NCBI GenBank assembly: GCA_020847975.1
Contig: JADLBD010000061.1
Span: 1 to 64,000, forward strand
From: Bryobacterales bacterium
GTDB lineage: Bacteria; Acidobacteriota; Terriglobia; Bryobacterales; Bryobacteraceae
Direction: 5' to 3'
Length of the DNA stretch: 64,000 bases
The notes beneath the pieces are model-generated. The model saw nothing but the letters and a program-made list of their open reading frames with translations, did no database searches and was not told the origin of the DNA. A program made the translations under genes and the position numbers. Shown here one piece after another: positions 63,144 to 64,000 of this stretch; the stretch's first letter is position 1; each line of letters opens with the position of its first letter.

Positions 63144-64000
63144 ATGTCATTTCGCATTGAGCAGATCACGCTGCGGCAGATCCGGATGCCGCTGGTACAT
63201 TTCTTCGAGACGAGCTTCGGGCGGACCTATGAACGCGCCATGATCCTGGTGGAGGCATCGGGCGGCGGAGTCTCGGGCTGGGGGGAGGCCACCTGTGGGG
63301 AGAACCCCTTTTACAACGAGGAGTGGACCGATTCGGCGTGGCTGATTCTGCGCGATTACGTGGCTCCGCGCGTGCTCCACCAGGAGTTCGGCGCGGCAGG
63401 CGAAGTGGGAGCGCGCACCGCGCATATTCGCGGCCACAATATGGCGCGCGGCGGGTTCGAGGTGGCCGCGTGGGACCTCGAGGCGCGTCTCCTCGGCAAA
63501 CCGCTCTACCAGCACATCGGCGGCGGCGCGCGCCGGGAAATTCCGTGCGGGGTTTCCATCGGGATTCAGGACACCGTGGCGCAACTGCTTCAAAAGATCG
63601 AAACCGAGATCAAAGCCGGCTACCAGCGGATCAAGATGAAGATCAAGCCCGGCTGGGATATTGACGTCATCAAAGACGTACGCAAGGAGTTCCCTTCCAT
63701 CAAACTGATGGCGGATGCCAACAGCGCCTACACTTTGAAGGACATCGACCATCTGCGGCGGCTCGATGAATTTTACCTGATGATGATCGAACAGCCGCTG
63801 GCGCACGACGAGATCATCGACCACGTTCCGCTGCAAGCGGCGCTCCAGACGCCCATCTGTCTCGATGAATGTATCCGTTCGGCCCACCAGGCCGAGCAGG
63901 CCATTCGCATGAAGGCTTGCGGCATCATCAACATCAAGCTGGGCAGAGTGGGCGGATTCGCGGAAGCCATCAAAGTGCACGATGTCTGCCAGGCGCACAA
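63144..64000 (+). CDS. menC: o-succinylbenzoate synthase/N-acylamino-acid racemase, partial
   Basis: The reading frame from ATG 63144 is open to the window end, at least 285 residues, so the gene is truncated. Enolase-superfamily motifs are visible: the KxK motif RIKMKIKPG (about 155-162), metal ligands MADANSAY, MIEQPL and CLDECI, and INIKLGRVGG with the second catalytic-type Lys. The same fold serves menaquinone synthesis (MenC) or racemisation of N-acyl amino acids; the GNAT neighbour favours the latter. GAGGAATA precedes the ATG. Confidence 0.88.
   Translation, partial: MSFRIEQITLRQIRMPLVHFFETSFGRTYERAMILVEASGGGVSGWGEATCGENPFYNEEWTDSAWLILRDYVAPRVLHQEFGAAGEVGARTAHIRGHNMARGGFEVAAWDLEARLLGKPLYQHIGGGARREIPCGVSIGIQDTVAQLLQKIETEIKAGYQRIKMKIKPGWDIDVIKDVRKEFPSIKLMADANSAYTLKDIDHLRRLDEFYLMMIEQPLAHDEIIDHVPLQAALQTPICLDECIRSAHQAEQAIRMKACGIINIKLGRVGGFAEAIKVHDVCQAH

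Overview
The window reads as a stretch of a high-GC acidobacterial chromosome, most likely of the Solibacter/Bryobacter type (inferred from gene content, not from a marker gene). Pointers are the alternative complex III plus A2-type cytochrome oxidase operon, a PadR regulator coupled to a protein with an acidobacterial permease-prefix-like start, abundant TAT or lipoprotein secreted hydrolases, a PEP-CTERM protein, and LpxA/LpxD (Gram-negative envelope). Genes are densely packed and many are translationally coupled (ATGA, GTGA, TTGA or TAATG overlaps). TTG starts are frequent. No rRNA, tRNA, CRISPR array or intact transposon was seen.

Layout. 1-11652: one respiratory operon, actA(end)-B-C-D-E-F, a small one-helix protein, Sco, coxB-A-C-D. 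It moves electrons from quinol through ACIII to a cytochrome-c-fused caa3-type oxidase. 11718-13434: SoxC/SoxD-like sulfite dehydrogenase pair that could feed the same cytochrome pool. 13501-16174: divergent lpxA and lpxD with a P-loop NTPase. 16171-20826: PadR/membrane module with a palindromic operator, Uma2 nuclease-like protein, FG-GAP lipoprotein, site-2 protease with CBS domains. 21029-26558: small unknown, proS, class V aminotransferase, OPT transporter. 26559-27408: a scar with a frameshifted four-helix-bundle gene and an internally deleted transposase-like remnant. 27462-30270: methyltransferase and PAS histidine kinase.

30367-33220 is a compact sulfur-carrier cysteine synthesis cluster (CysM, Mec-type JAMM protease, CysO-like carrier, MoeZ-type activating enzyme). 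Its carrier ends in Gly-Gly-Arg rather than Gly-Gly, implying C-terminal trimming before activation. 33244-41403 holds a TAT-exported SelA-like PLP protein, hydrolase, PEP-CTERM protein, methyltransferase, orphan NarL-type regulator, and a divergent CoA-transferase/acyl-CoA ligase pair. 41406-44448 is a rearranged accessory island: a zinc-ribbon gene whose 3' end is duplicated (frameshifted) on the far side of a GntR/membrane-protein module, abutting a truncated ParE-type toxin and a frameshifted antitoxin.

44558-50425: exported esterases, a bacterial eRF1-like (baeRF) protein, a two-helix protein, a PQQ-type propeller. 50634-57861: class III aminotransferase, methyltransferase, YraN, an unrecognised coupled pair (52976-54726) whose larger member looks like an ImmA/IrrE protease that has lost its HExxH motif, galT, small conserved unknowns, a TIM-barrel isomerase. 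57882-64000: minimal histidine kinase, aroA, a receiver-less OmpR-type DNA-binding protein next to an 11-bp direct repeat, exported glycosylasparaginase, mazG, a GNAT/MenC-family pair (the last truncated by the window end). The best candidates for something new are the Gly-Gly-Arg carrier cluster, the 52976-54726 pair and the repeat-flanked GntR island.
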